A DNA stretch of 60,038 bases, from the NCBI GenBank assembly GCA_964404765.1, contig CAYOLL010000015.1, forward strand, positions 1-60,038. The letters are read 5' to 3'. The notes under the pieces were generated by a model. That model was not told where the DNA came from and searched no databases. It saw only the letters and a program-made list of their open reading frames with translations. Both the position numbers and the translations under genes were made by a program. Of the stretch, positions 1 to 8,363 are shown one piece after another. The DNA is from CAYOLL01 sp964404765 [NCBI: uncultured Gemmatimonadota bacterium]. Lineage in GTDB: Bacteria > 4572-55. Positions within the stretch are counted from its first letter, which is position 1; each line of letters starts with the position of its first letter.

Positions 1-554
1 CGCTGACTGCCGATACCCAGCGCCGCACGCACGCCGATCAAAGCCAGACCGTGCAATCGGTAATTCGAACGATCCAGATACATATCCCGAAAAAGCGTGA
101 CCAATTGATCGATTACTTCGGAGGGCAAGCTGTCAAACTCGTCGATAAACAGAATAACCGGTCGGTCGAAAATCCCTTGCTCGATCGCAAAAAGATTAGC
201 CCAATCTTTCCAGGCCTGAATCGGATAGGAGGGTTTCCGCTTAAACGCTCGCCAAAACAGGCCGGAGATCAGCTCGAAAAACTTTTCGGGGGCGTCATCC
301 GGTTTCAGCGTAACTCCTTGCATCGACATCGTTCCCACAATGAATTGATCGCCGTAACCCCGCTCGATCTCGGCCTTGACCTGACGCATCAGCCAGGTCT
401 TGCCGGTCTGACGCGGCGCCCAAATCGTAAAATAGTGGCCGCCTTTGTCAGGATTGTCAATCAACTGATCGGCGCAATGCCGAATTAAATCCCGCCGCGA
501 AACGGCAAAATGCTCTTGGCTGTCCACCGGCCCGTAGGAATGAAATCGTCTCAT
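1..554 (-). CDS. AAA-type ATPase partner of the TIR protein (3' end outside window)
   Basis: The first 184 codons are visible and the frame is open to the window edge. A P-loop sits at residues 46-53 (APRQTGKT), and a Walker B strand ending in Asp-Glu is at about 132-139 (PVILFIDE). A hydrophobic strand near residue 170 (GLALIGVR) fits a sensor-1 position. The pattern, with an N-terminal 'F.V.R.DLI' stretch before the P-loop, looks like the AAA_35 / AAA-like ATPases that often occur with TIR and WD40 modules (family knowledge). The ATG overlaps the stop codon of the upstream TIR gene as ATGA, and an AGAGG ribosome site lies inside that gene, so the two are probably translationally coupled and act together. 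The function of the missing C-terminal part is unknown. A STAND-like switch ATPase is the main alternative. Confidence 0.8.
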   Translation of the reverse strand, partial: MRRFHSYGPVDSQEHFAVSRRDLIRHCADQLIDNPDKGGHYFTIWAPRQTGKTWLMRQVKAEIERGYGDQFIVGTMSMQGVTLKPDDAPEKFFELISGLFWRAFKRKPSYPIQAWKDWANLFAIEQGIFDRPVILFIDEFDSLPSEVIDQLVTLFRDMYLDRSNYRLHGLALIGVRAALGIGSQ

Positions 555-3500
555 CGTACTACCTCTTCAGATTGATCCGACGCGCGGTGATCGGTGGAAA
601 AATCCCGTGGCTCGCAAACATTCGTCAGCCGGGTCACATTGGCATGGCCGCGGAAATAGTCCGCTAACCAGGCGCAACCTTGCTGTAAAAGCTCAGGCAA
701 ACCGCCCGTCGCCGGTTCAATGGGGTTCAACCGCCAGAAACGCACCGTCTTATCCCCGGATGCCGAGATGACGGTCTTGCCATCCGCGCCAAACGCCGCC
801 TGAACCGGGCCGGTGTGTCCTTTTAGTGTGGCCAGTTTTTGACCGTCGCGCCGCCAGATCAGAACGGTTTTATCGTCGCCGGCGCTGGCCAGAAAGCTCC
901 CGTCCGGCGACCAGCTTAGGCTATTAATATCGGCTTGATGACCGCGCAATGTTTTCTGCAATTGCGCGTCTGCTTCGGTTATGCGCCAGATTTGAACTTG
1001 CAAATCACTGTTGGCCGTGGCCAGCGTTTTGCCGTCGGCGCTGACGGCCAGTTCGGTAAACGAGGCATTTTGAGACACAATCAGCGTCTGCGGCTTGCCG
1101 TCGGCCAGATTCCAGCGGCGAACGGAACCATCCCAACCGGCGGAAATAAGCGCCGCATTACCGCTAAACCGCACCCGCATCGCATTGGCGGCCAGCGTCT
1201 GTTGCAATTCGCCGGCGCTGCTCCAAACCAGAATTGTTTTATTGCCCACTGCGGCGGCGATAGTGGTTCCATCCGGGCTGACGGCCAGATCCAGAATTGG
1301 CCCGGCCGCGTTTTTGATCAGACGCGGCTCACCGCCGCTCTTACTCCAGATCCGAATTGTCTGATCGTTACCGGCGGAAAAAAGCAGCCCGTTCGGTCCG
1401 AACTGCAACCGGTTGATTTGGCCGCGATGCCCCGTCAACGCGCGTGGCGACTGGCCGGCAGTCCAAACCGTAATCGCGCCCGCGCCGCCGGCCGCCGCCA
1501 CCGTTTGACCGTCCGATGAGACGGCGACAGCGCGCAAAGCTTCCGTGGCATCCAGGCGATTGAATTCGGCAATGCGGCGAATCACCTTGTGCAAACCGGC
1601 GATCACAGCCTCGCGCTGCTGCGCCGGGATTTGCGCGCCTTCCGCCCGTTGACCGGCCTGCAATCCTTCCAATAATGCGTTCAGATCGTCGCCTTCGGTC
1701 AGCAGTTCCTCGATCTTGGCCAAACGCAATTGCAATTCGTTGGTAATGGCCTTATTGCGGTTTTCCTGCGCGACCTGCCAGTTTTGATTGGCCATCACGC
1801 GCTGAGAATCGGCCACGCTTTTTTGATGCTCGGCCTCGTTTCTTTGATGTTCGGCTTCGGTGCGCTGCAGGGTGGCCTCCGCCGTTTTTTGCTCGGCAAT
1901 CAGGCGTTGCTTTTCCGCTTCTTTGGCCCGCTCTTCGGCAATCAGGCGTTGCTTTTCCGCCTCTTCCGCGGCAATACGGGCTTTTCGTTCGCCTTCCCGA
2001 CCGATTTTAATGCCCAAACCAAACGCGCCCATCGACACCAGAAAAACCAGAAAAACCAGAGCCATCGTGCCATAAAAACGCAGTCGTCGCCGTCTGGTCT
2101 CCTGGCGGCTGATCCGGATATAGTCGATATGAAACGGCGCCGGCTTAGGCTCCTTGTCGGCATTCAGGCTTAACCAGGCTTCAGCCTCATTCAACTCTGT
2201 GCCATGCAGCAATAAGCTGGGGTCGCGCTGCTTTTGGAACCATTCGTTCTGGCGCATCTGCAGCCGGGTGTGCATCCGCACGTGGGCCAAATCCGTATCC
2301 AGCGTATGAAGGAGTTCCCCAAACGATTTGCTGAATTGGGTGACTTTTGGCCGAAAATCGATCCACTGCACTTTGGCCAATTCCGGGTGGAGCCCGGCTG
2401 GATCGATATCTTCAATCAATACGGTCACAAACCGTTTGGCAAACTTACGGGCATGTTCCACTTCGTCGGTGCAATAGGACGAGGCAATCGCCCGGGGGGA
2501 TAGAATGAACAGAAAGTTATCGGCGTTTTCGATGCCGCTATTGATTTCGGCGGCAAAATCCGCTCCGGAAGCAATACTTTCCTGATCGAACCAGGTGGTT
2601 TTGCCATGTATCTGCAGTTCCTGGTTCAGCTTGCGGGCAAAGTCGGAGTTGGCGCGGGAGTACGACAGAAAAACATCCGTCGTCAGCGAAGCGCCCAACT
2701 CACTGCTTTTTTGGATAAACTCCAGTTGCAAGTCCAGCGGCGGATAAGTTTGGCGCATCCGCGCAATTTTGAGCCAGGATTGCGCTTGGTTAAGGTTATA
2801 GCCGCGCAGCATAAAGCTTTTACTTTGCTGGTGCTTCTGCCATTTAAGCGCTTGGCATAAAAACATTTTATGTTGATGATAATAATCCTGATCCTTCCGA
2901 ATCTCGGCCAGAATATCGTCAATATCTTTCTCAAAATCGCCATCTTGGGCATTATCCGTAAAATCGGCATATTGCAGTTTGCGAATCGTTTCCGGCTGCG
3001 TTTTAATATCCGTTTTCTTAATTAATAACGGGATAATTCGCTTGTTGAGTTTTTCGGCATAGGCTAACTCCTTGAGACAGAATTCCGAGACCACAGATTC
3101 CGGTGAGATAAAAAAAAGCAAGCTGTCGGCCTTTTCAATCCCCTCATCAATCGCCCGGACGTAATCCTCACCCTTCAGAATATCTTTATCATGAATCCAG
3201 GCAGTGATGCCGTGCCGGGCTAAGGCCAGGCGGACTTTATCGCGAATTTCCAAATCTTCCCGGGCATAACAGATAAAGACATCCGTGGCCAGATTTTCCC
3301 CGTTTTTGCGGGAATCGCAAATAAATTCCGCGTGAATATCGGAGGGACTGCAAGGCGGTTGCTCTTTTTCAAATTGATAGGTCAACCAGGCCTCGGCCTT
3401 TTTCCGCTCATCCCCGGTCAGCAAAAACTCGGCGGATCGTTGATGGCGCTGCCAATCCATAGCCTGATTAAGCAATTGGGTATGCAGTTTCACATGCCCG

Positions 3501-5257
3501 GTGTGGGATTGAATTAAACCACGCAGTCCGGCGTACGATTTTTCAAAATCATCTTTACCTTCCTGAAACATCAGCCAATTGAGTTTTTGCAAAATAGCCA
3601 CGGCATTGTCGCTGGAAGGATGCCTATAGTGCCGAAAATCCGCTTTGAGCTGCTCCACATTTTTTTTAAGAACTTCCCAGTCCGAATCGCCCGGCAGCAG
3701 ATGCAAAACCGGGATAATCCGCTTGCCATATTGAATTGCCAGTAACAGTTCTTTGAGACAATAGATCGAACGGATGGAGCCCGGCGAAAGCACAAAAATA
3801 AAGTTGTCGGCCTTGATAATACCCTGATCAATCTGGCTCTGAAAGTCAACCCCCAACGGAATGTCGTTCTGATCAAACCAAACATCCAGTTTATCGTCCG
3901 CCAAACGCATGTAGATATCCCACACAAACTCCAGGCTAAGGCCACGATTGTAGGAAATAAAAGCTTCCTTAAAGACATCGAGACCGCTGATTTGTTCGCG
4001 GTAGCGGCGCTTTTTACTTTCCCGAATATAGCGGCGATGCAATTCGGTTGGGCCAACTTCCGCCACCCACGTAGCGGATTGTCCCAACCATTCGCCGGCA
4101 GCCTGGAGTTCATTGCTGTCTAACAGGTCATCGGGCGATTGTTGGCGTTGATTCCAGGCCAAAGCCTTAAGCAAATACGTCCGATGCAATTGGTAATAGA
4201 GAATATCCGTGGTGATAATTCCCGTGATTTCTTTCGTCTTTTCAGTAAAACTCGTCTCATCTAAATCCACACAGTCCAGGTAAGTCAATTTTTTTGCCTC
4301 GGCGCTGAAAAGCTCGGGCAGCGTCGGGCTGACCAAAACCGCAATGATCCGCTTCTTATACTCCTGGGCTTTGCTTAATTCGAACTGCAAAAATGGCGAC
4401 GTCATGGCCTCAGGAGAAATGAAGTAGAGCACACACGCGGCCTTTTGCAGGCCCTGCTCCAGTGAGTCATTAAACGAAATGTTTTTATCGCCGTCACGGG
4501 TGTCGATCCAGGTGCTGAATCCTTTTTGCTGAAGGGAAGAATTAAACCGGTTCATGATTGGCGCATCCGACCGGGCATAGGCCATAAAGATGTCAACCAC
4601 GCCCCCCGCCGCGTATTTTTTGGATTCGCAAATATATTCGGCATGGATATCGGAAGGCAGGCAAGGGGGTTGTTCCGGGGGAACAAACTTGGTCAACAGC
4701 CATTCTGTTGCTTTTTGATAATTGACTCCGCTCAACAGCCAACGGCTTTGCTTTTCGTGCCTCTGCCAAGCCAGCGCTTTATCCAGCAGGATGGTGTGCT
4801 GCTCGGTGTAGGCGCGCCGAACATTGATAAGTTGGACTAATTCCTGAAAAGCTTTTTCAAAATCTTCTAAGGAAATCCATTCTTCCAGCGGCTTATCCGC
4901 TTCGGGCTTTTCCCGGGCATAAATCCAGTTGGTCTGCTGAACAATGGGGTGCATTTCCTTAATATCGGCGTCCACATGCAGCATAGGGACGATGCGCTTC
5001 TTGTAACTATTGGCCAGCTCGATTTCTTTGCGGCAGTAGGGTGAGGCGACCGCATGCGGAGCGATGATAAATACAAAATTGTGGCTCATCTCGATGCCGT
5101 TGTCAATCCGCTTTTGATAGTCGTCGCCTTTAGGAATGTTTTCAAAGTCGAACCAGGCGGTATAACCGGCTGCGGTCAGGCGTTGATAGAGCTTACGGGC
5201 AAAGGCCAGACTTTCTTTGCGGCCGTAGGAAATAAAAATATCTTTAATATCGGACAT
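551..5257 (-). CDS. Five-TIR, membrane-anchored WD40 protein
   Basis: 1,568 aa. Five TIR domains start near residues 5, 222, 431, 659 and 861 (DIFISY, DIFMAY, EAFISY, DVFICY, DVFLSY). Each keeps the glutamate in the position of the TIR NADase catalytic residue (KEIELA, FELSKA, KELLLA, KELAYA, DEVEHA). Each TIR is followed by the same helical linker of about 65 aa (H..LL..AL.WQ....S..LL.G..L..A..WL). A basic patch and one transmembrane helix follow at about 1057-1080, then a charged coiled coil (about 1085-1170) with EKQRLIAE-type repeats, then seven WD40 repeats (about 1237-1512). The C-terminal motif GCAWLADYF...C is common in TIR-WD40 proteins. The start is supported by CAGGAG upstream. NAD-cleaving or signalling activity is inferred; scaffolding is the alternative. 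The ATPase gene follows with a 4-bp overlap. Confidence 0.88.
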   Translation of the reverse strand: MSDIKDIFISYGRKESLAFARKLYQRLTAAGYTAWFDFENIPKGDDYQKRIDNGIEMSHNFVFIIAPHAVASPYCRKEIELANSYKKRIVPMLHVDADIKEMHPIVQQTNWIYAREKPEADKPLEEWISLEDFEKAFQELVQLINVRRAYTEQHTILLDKALAWQRHEKQSRWLLSGVNYQKATEWLLTKFVPPEQPPCLPSDIHAEYICESKKYAAGGVVDIFMAYARSDAPIMNRFNSSLQQKGFSTWIDTRDGDKNISFNDSLEQGLQKAACVLYFISPEAMTSPFLQFELSKAQEYKKRIIAVLVSPTLPELFSAEAKKLTYLDCVDLDETSFTEKTKEITGIITTDILYYQLHRTYLLKALAWNQRQQSPDDLLDSNELQAAGEWLGQSATWVAEVGPTELHRRYIRESKKRRYREQISGLDVFKEAFISYNRGLSLEFVWDIYMRLADDKLDVWFDQNDIPLGVDFQSQIDQGIIKADNFIFVLSPGSIRSIYCLKELLLAIQYGKRIIPVLHLLPGDSDWEVLKKNVEQLKADFRHYRHPSSDNAVAILQKLNWLMFQEGKDDFEKSYAGLRGLIQSHTGHVKLHTQLLNQAMDWQRHQRSAEFLLTGDERKKAEAWLTYQFEKEQPPCSPSDIHAEFICDSRKNGENLATDVFICYAREDLEIRDKVRLALARHGITAWIHDKDILKGEDYVRAIDEGIEKADSLLFFISPESVVSEFCLKELAYAEKLNKRIIPLLIKKTDIKTQPETIRKLQYADFTDNAQDGDFEKDIDDILAEIRKDQDYYHQHKMFLCQALKWQKHQQSKSFMLRGYNLNQAQSWLKIARMRQTYPPLDLQLEFIQKSSELGASLTTDVFLSYSRANSDFARKLNQELQIHGKTTWFDQESIASGADFAAEINSGIENADNFLFILSPRAIASSYCTDEVEHARKFAKRFVTVLIEDIDPAGLHPELAKVQWIDFRPKVTQFSKSFGELLHTLDTDLAHVRMHTRLQMRQNEWFQKQRDPSLLLHGTELNEAEAWLSLNADKEPKPAPFHIDYIRISRQETRRRRLRFYGTMALVFLVFLVSMGAFGLGIKIGREGERKARIAAEEAEKQRLIAEERAKEAEKQRLIAEQKTAEATLQRTEAEHQRNEAEHQKSVADSQRVMANQNWQVAQENRNKAITNELQLRLAKIEELLTEGDDLNALLEGLQAGQRAEGAQIPAQQREAVIAGLHKVIRRIAEFNRLDATEALRAVAVSSDGQTVAAAGGAGAITVWTAGQSPRALTGHRGQINRLQFGPNGLLFSAGNDQTIRIWSKSGGEPRLIKNAAGPILDLAVSPDGTTIAAAVGNKTILVWSSAGELQQTLAANAMRVRFSGNAALISAGWDGSVRRWNLADGKPQTLIVSQNASFTELAVSADGKTLATANSDLQVQIWRITEADAQLQKTLRGHQADINSLSWSPDGSFLASAGDDKTVLIWRRDGQKLATLKGHTGPVQAAFGADGKTVISASGDKTVRFWRLNPIEPATGGLPELLQQGCAWLADYFRGHANVTRLTNVCEPRDFSTDHRASDQSEEVVR

Positions 5258-5420
5258 TGAAACAGCTCCTGCAATTAAAAAAAGGGCGCTGGATGTTTAC
5301 AAAAATATGATACGTGGCGGGCAAACGTCTTTACATTTTTTGAGTTAGATTTGACACGGATTTTTCGTGCAACGCTAGCGGTAAAGCTGAAGAAATGATT
5401 CCAGACATTGAAACCTTAAC

Positions 5421-5456
5421 AAAAAATGACTCGTTGAGCAATAGAAATCAAACGAG
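5421..5456 (-). terminator. Rho-independent terminator upstream of the TIR gene
   Basis: On the minus strand a stem CTCGTTTGA / TCAACGAG with a 10-nt loop is followed by TCA and six T. It lies between the TIR relic (5497-5547) and the intact TIR gene, so it would end any transcript coming from the relic or from the genes to its right. Its loop resembles that of the terminator at 6912-6948. Confidence 0.6.
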
Positions 5457-5496
5457 GGCTCTTAATTTTTGCGCTAAAAATGCTGCTCGACAGGTT

Positions 5497-5547
5497 TCAC
5501 GCAAAGGAGGGAATTATGCGCAGGAAAATATCTTTACTATCGGACAT
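5497..5547 (-). pseudogene. Relic of a second TIR gene start
   Basis: A 16-codon frame begins MSDSKDIF and then runs into unrelated sequence and a stop. The intact TIR gene begins MSDIKDIF. The leader is also alike: both have CAGGAG a short distance before the ATG. The match stops abruptly after about eight codons, so I read this as the 5' remnant of a duplicated TIR gene, or a recombination scar, rather than a working gene. Confidence 0.6.
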
Positions 5548-5610
5548 AATGGCTTCTCCTGAACTTGGCATGCTTATGCTAACTTGCTTTCAAAACAGCA
5601 GTCAATGTCA

Positions 5611-5871
5611 TTAAGGAACGTGTGCTAAATAATTTCCGCATTTCAAGCCCCATCGGGGCGATCTGTTTGTAGCAGACCGACGGCCAGAAAGAACCTTACA
5701 GCCCCATCGGGGCGACCCGTTTAATGGTTACGATTTTTTTTTGCATCTCACAGGCCGCCCCGATGGGGCTGATTCGGATGTGGTTCGCTTTCTACAAACA
5801 GGCCGCCCTTACAGGGCTTGAGAACAGGTCAATCGTCCAAATGCGGAAGTTATTTAGTACGCAATACTTAA
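5611..5871. mobile_element. Element A: palindromic element with 33-nt inverted ends
   Basis: The ends 5611-5643 and 5839-5871 are inverted repeats, 27 of 33 matching by my count, each with a TAAATAA-YTTCCGCATTT core. Inside are two direct and two inverted copies of a GCCCCATCGGGGCG / CAAACAGGCCGCCC palindromic repeat (about 5646-5670, 5699-5722, 5752-5770, 5794-5818). There is no transposase frame. It shares its ends, but not its core, with element B at 43272-43428. Confidence 0.65.
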
Positions 5872-6119
5872 GTTAAGGATAAGTTTTAGGGTTTTAGGAC
5901 AAAATAAAACCAACATTGTTATGGCGAGCCGTTTCTGCGAAGCCATCTCGTGAATCAATGCGAAAATAATTCTATCCTATTACTTAACAAATTTTTGGCC
6001 GAAATCTTATAACGCGCTACCTAAATCCGACCAAAAGCGCGCCGGAGTGACATTGAAATTCGCCCGTAACTTGTTTTATAGTTGCGCTTAACTTAACGCT
6101 AAGCGAGCGCTAGCGCGTA
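5872..6119. repeat. Gene-free stretch with a dispersed repeat copy
   Basis: Positions 5920-5957 match 43314-43351 inside element B at 33 of 38 bases by my count (a GGCRAGCCGTTT-type core). The pattern belongs to the widespread class of short intergenic repeats reading roughly ATGGCGAGCCGTTT. The remainder holds a small GC-rich palindrome near 6090-6118 just downstream of the NlpC gene, without a clear T-run. I see no gene here. Confidence 0.45.
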
Positions 6120-6839
6120 TTATTCAATAATCCGTCGAGCATAAGCAAAATGGGTCTTATACCAGCCTGTACGCCCGTGTTCGGTTACGCCGTTATTCCC
6201 GCTACTGTCAATAATATGCTGCGCATCAATGTAGATAACAACATGAGAGACTGCTGAGCTATCTTGCTTGAGAATAAAGAGCAGATCCCCGGGCGCGAAC
6301 GGTTCGCTTGGCGCAAGACGGCGACCGGGAGCTTGGGAACTCTCTCCCTGGTCTTGTACATCGCTGGTAAAGCGGATGCCTAAACCATAATTGTAAACCC
6401 AAGCGGTAAAATTTGAACAATCTAGTCCCGGAGATTCATCGGCATGTTCGGTAAGTCCAACGGGCGGATTCCAAGCCGGGATGTGGTGATGTTGGTAACG
6501 CAACCCAAGATATTTTCGCGCGACAGCAATGACTCGAGCCTGTTTCCATGCCACTCCGTCACAACCTGTTGGAACCTCGACTGTCGGATAAGTTGCCGCC
6601 TTCGGTCCCCATCCGTTGTTCCAATTCTTGATGTACCACTGGGATTGTGGAGTATCGGACTGGGGCAGCGCATCGCGTAATACAAAATCTGCGGTTAGCG
6701 TTGCTAAATTGCAAGATGTGCCTAAAGAATCATCAATTGCCGCACTGCCTGTTGGACTTATAGGGTTGCTATTCTCAAAAGCGCAACTCATCACAAGAGT
6801 CATACTCAATATCGCCAAGTATAACAGTTTTCTATGCAT
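6120..6839 (-). CDS. NlpC/P60-type lipoprotein, predicted cell-wall peptidase
   Basis: 239 aa. The N-terminus is a lipoprotein signal with lipobox LVMSC, so the mature protein is anchored to a membrane through Cys at about residue 19. The NlpC/P60 fold is indicated by the catalytic Cys in GLDCSNFTAWVY (about residue 140), a His in SHVVIYID (about 198) and a third polar/His position in QHIIDSSG (about 209). Family members cleave peptide bonds in peptidoglycan stems. About 90 residues precede the domain without recognisable features. The start is supported by GGAG ten bases upstream. It lies downstream of the outer-membrane protein genes but is separated from them by a clear terminator, so it is probably transcribed on its own. 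No transporter or binding partner is adjacent. Confidence 0.82.
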   Translation of the reverse strand: MHRKLLYLAILSMTLVMSCAFENSNPISPTGSAAIDDSLGTSCNLATLTADFVLRDALPQSDTPQSQWYIKNWNNGWGPKAATYPTVEVPTGCDGVAWKQARVIAVARKYLGLRYQHHHIPAWNPPVGLTEHADESPGLDCSNFTAWVYNYGLGIRFTSDVQDQGESSQAPGRRLAPSEPFAPGDLLFILKQDSSAVSHVVIYIDAQHIIDSSGNNGVTEHGRTGWYKTHFAYARRIIE

Positions 6840-6911
6840 CGTATTCTACTCCGTCCCCAAACTTAAGACTGCTGCGGTTAGATGGCGTTCGAAAACCCCT
6901 TGAATCTTAAC

Positions 6912-6948
6912 AAAAAAAGACCCGTCGGGCAATAGAATTCCAACGGGT
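6912..6948 (-). terminator. Rho-independent terminator of the surface-protein block
   Basis: A minus-strand stem ACCCGTTGG / CCGACGGGT (one G-U pair), then C and seven T. It lies about 50 bases after the stop of the outer-membrane barrel gene and ends the transcript that would include the giant gene, the PorV-like gene and the barrel gene. Confidence 0.8.
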
Positions 6949-6995
6949 TTTGCAATATACATTTTGGAGTATCAGTTACGCTTGAGAAGCGCTAT

Positions 6996-8162
6996 CTATT
7001 TTGGTGTATTGGGGTTAATCTCAATTACGCCGCTATCGGTAGCCGGGGGTTTGCTTTCCGGCTGCGGAGCGGGGTTGACGGTTTCGGTTTTGGGTGGGGC
7101 CTTTTTGATGCTTTTCTTAGCCGCCGGTTTTTCTTCCTTGGTTGGCTCGATCATCCGCTCGACTTTGTAGCTATAGCCGGACGGAGTGACCGAAGTCTCG
7201 GTTGAGCGGTACGGCTGGGTTGGCGAACCCATGTATGATGGCGGATCGTAGACTTGAATGCCTTCCTGGGGACGGCTTTCCGTCTCTGCTTTTTTAGTGC
7301 TGCGACCACCGTCAAACAGGTCGGTCAAATACGTCATGCGCAATTCGCGGCCGTAGGTGCCGGCGCTTTCCAGAATATCGGTCAGCGCGCCTTCCACAGA
7401 GAAGCGGCCGGCCACTTTCCAGCGCACACCAATATTCAAATAACCCAGACCCTCATCAGCTCCAAAACGGCGATCACTGTTATACGGTTGGTATTTATAG
7501 TTGTTATCATTGAAGGCGGCATCATATTCAAGCATAAAGTATGTATCCGGACCCAAACTTTTATCCAGACCAAAGAAAAAATTTAAGTCCCGATCATGAT
7601 CTTTGTTTTCAAAAGAGATGTTAAAGCCACCATGCAAACCCAGTCGGCCAAATATCGGATAGTTTTTGGTGGCAACCACGTACAGACCGCGGGACTTGTA
7701 ATCATAACGATCTACCCGTACCCGATCCTGTATTTTGACGTATGAGCCAAAATCGTTTTTTTCGTAGCGCTGCATCAAATCTTCGTGATATGTGCCAAAA
7801 CCCTGCGAATCGAAACCGATAGCCACTGCCGGCACACTCTCGTCCTCGTTGAAGATACGATATTTGGCGTCAAACTCGATTTGGGGATTCCAGTCGATAA
7901 TCCCATCCCCAATAATGTTTTCCCCACCGAGGGTAAACCCAATAGTAATGCGACTACGCAAACCCAATCCGGCGGCAACATGGATGCCGGAGTTGCTGTA
8001 AATCCGCATGTCCACATCCGATTGGCCGACTTTTAGAATGCCGGCTGTAGGTAGATGAATCAATTCCCGAAACAGCTCAAATTCGCTGTATTCAGTCTGG
8101 GCGGCGGCTATCCCCGGCACAAGCCACGCCAAAAGCAGTGCGCACACAAGTTTACGTAGCAT
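6996..8162 (-). CDS. Outer-membrane beta-barrel protein with Pro/Lys-rich tail
   Basis: 388 aa from the ATG at 8162, chosen because TTGGAGGTCAACC precedes it and the protein then opens with a signal peptide (MLRKLVCALLLAWLVPG...AAAQ). An in-frame codon 24 residues upstream lies in a minisatellite-like repeat and is less likely. Residues about 30-290 alternate aromatic/hydrophobic and polar residues with repeated turns (FGLDKSLGPDTYFMLEYD, LGYLNIGVRWKVAGRFSVEG), typical of an outer-membrane barrel. The last 90 residues are a Pro, Lys and Glu-rich low-complexity tail, probably a linker in the periplasm. I do not recognise a named family. It follows the PorV-like gene in the same direction and ends at a strong terminator, so a job in display or anchoring of the giant protein is possible but not shown. 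Confidence 0.75.
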   Translation of the reverse strand: MLRKLVCALLLAWLVPGIAAAQTEYSEFELFRELIHLPTAGILKVGQSDVDMRIYSNSGIHVAAGLGLRSRITIGFTLGGENIIGDGIIDWNPQIEFDAKYRIFNEDESVPAVAIGFDSQGFGTYHEDLMQRYEKNDFGSYVKIQDRVRVDRYDYKSRGLYVVATKNYPIFGRLGLHGGFNISFENKDHDRDLNFFFGLDKSLGPDTYFMLEYDAAFNDNNYKYQPYNSDRRFGADEGLGYLNIGVRWKVAGRFSVEGALTDILESAGTYGRELRMTYLTDLFDGGRSTKKAETESRPQEGIQVYDPPSYMGSPTQPYRSTETSVTPSGYSYKVERMIEPTKEEKPAAKKSIKKAPPKTETVNPAPQPESKPPATDSGVIEINPNTPK

Positions 8163-8180
8163 GGTTGACCTCCAATTTAA

Positions 8181-8363
8181 TGAGTAATGAACAATGGGTA
8201 ATGAGCAATGCGCAATTAAATCACTCCGTTCCAAACGACAAAGTTGGCATTTTCACCCTAAAGGTTAATTCCGACTTCGAAAATACAGAATTTTACACTT
8301 GGAAAGGAGTAGAACTGCTTATTGTTCATTGTTCATTGCTCATTGTCCATTGTTCATTGTTCA
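8181..8363. repeat. Inverted minisatellite of AATGA(A/G)C units
   Basis: The left arm (8181-8220) contains repeated TAATGAACAATG-like units and the right arm (about 8316-8372) repeats the complement (ATTGTTCATTGTTCATTG), about 100 bases apart. The right arm runs a few bases into the stop codon of the PorV-like gene. Such heptad/decad repeats are common intergenic fillers. The arms could form a long hairpin in the transcript between the two genes. Confidence 0.6.

Noticed and set aside
51-488. 145-codon plus-strand frame at the left edge
   Set aside because: It is antisense to a clear ATPase with Walker A and B motifs in the minus frame.
5646-5820. CRISPR array
   Set aside because: Repeats occur in both orientations with irregular spacing and pair as palindromes; no cas genes are present.
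6996-8234. Upstream start of the outer-membrane barrel at 8234
   Set aside because: The extra 24 residues are encoded by minisatellite-like sequence, and an ATG with a strong ribosome site and signal peptide lies at 8162.
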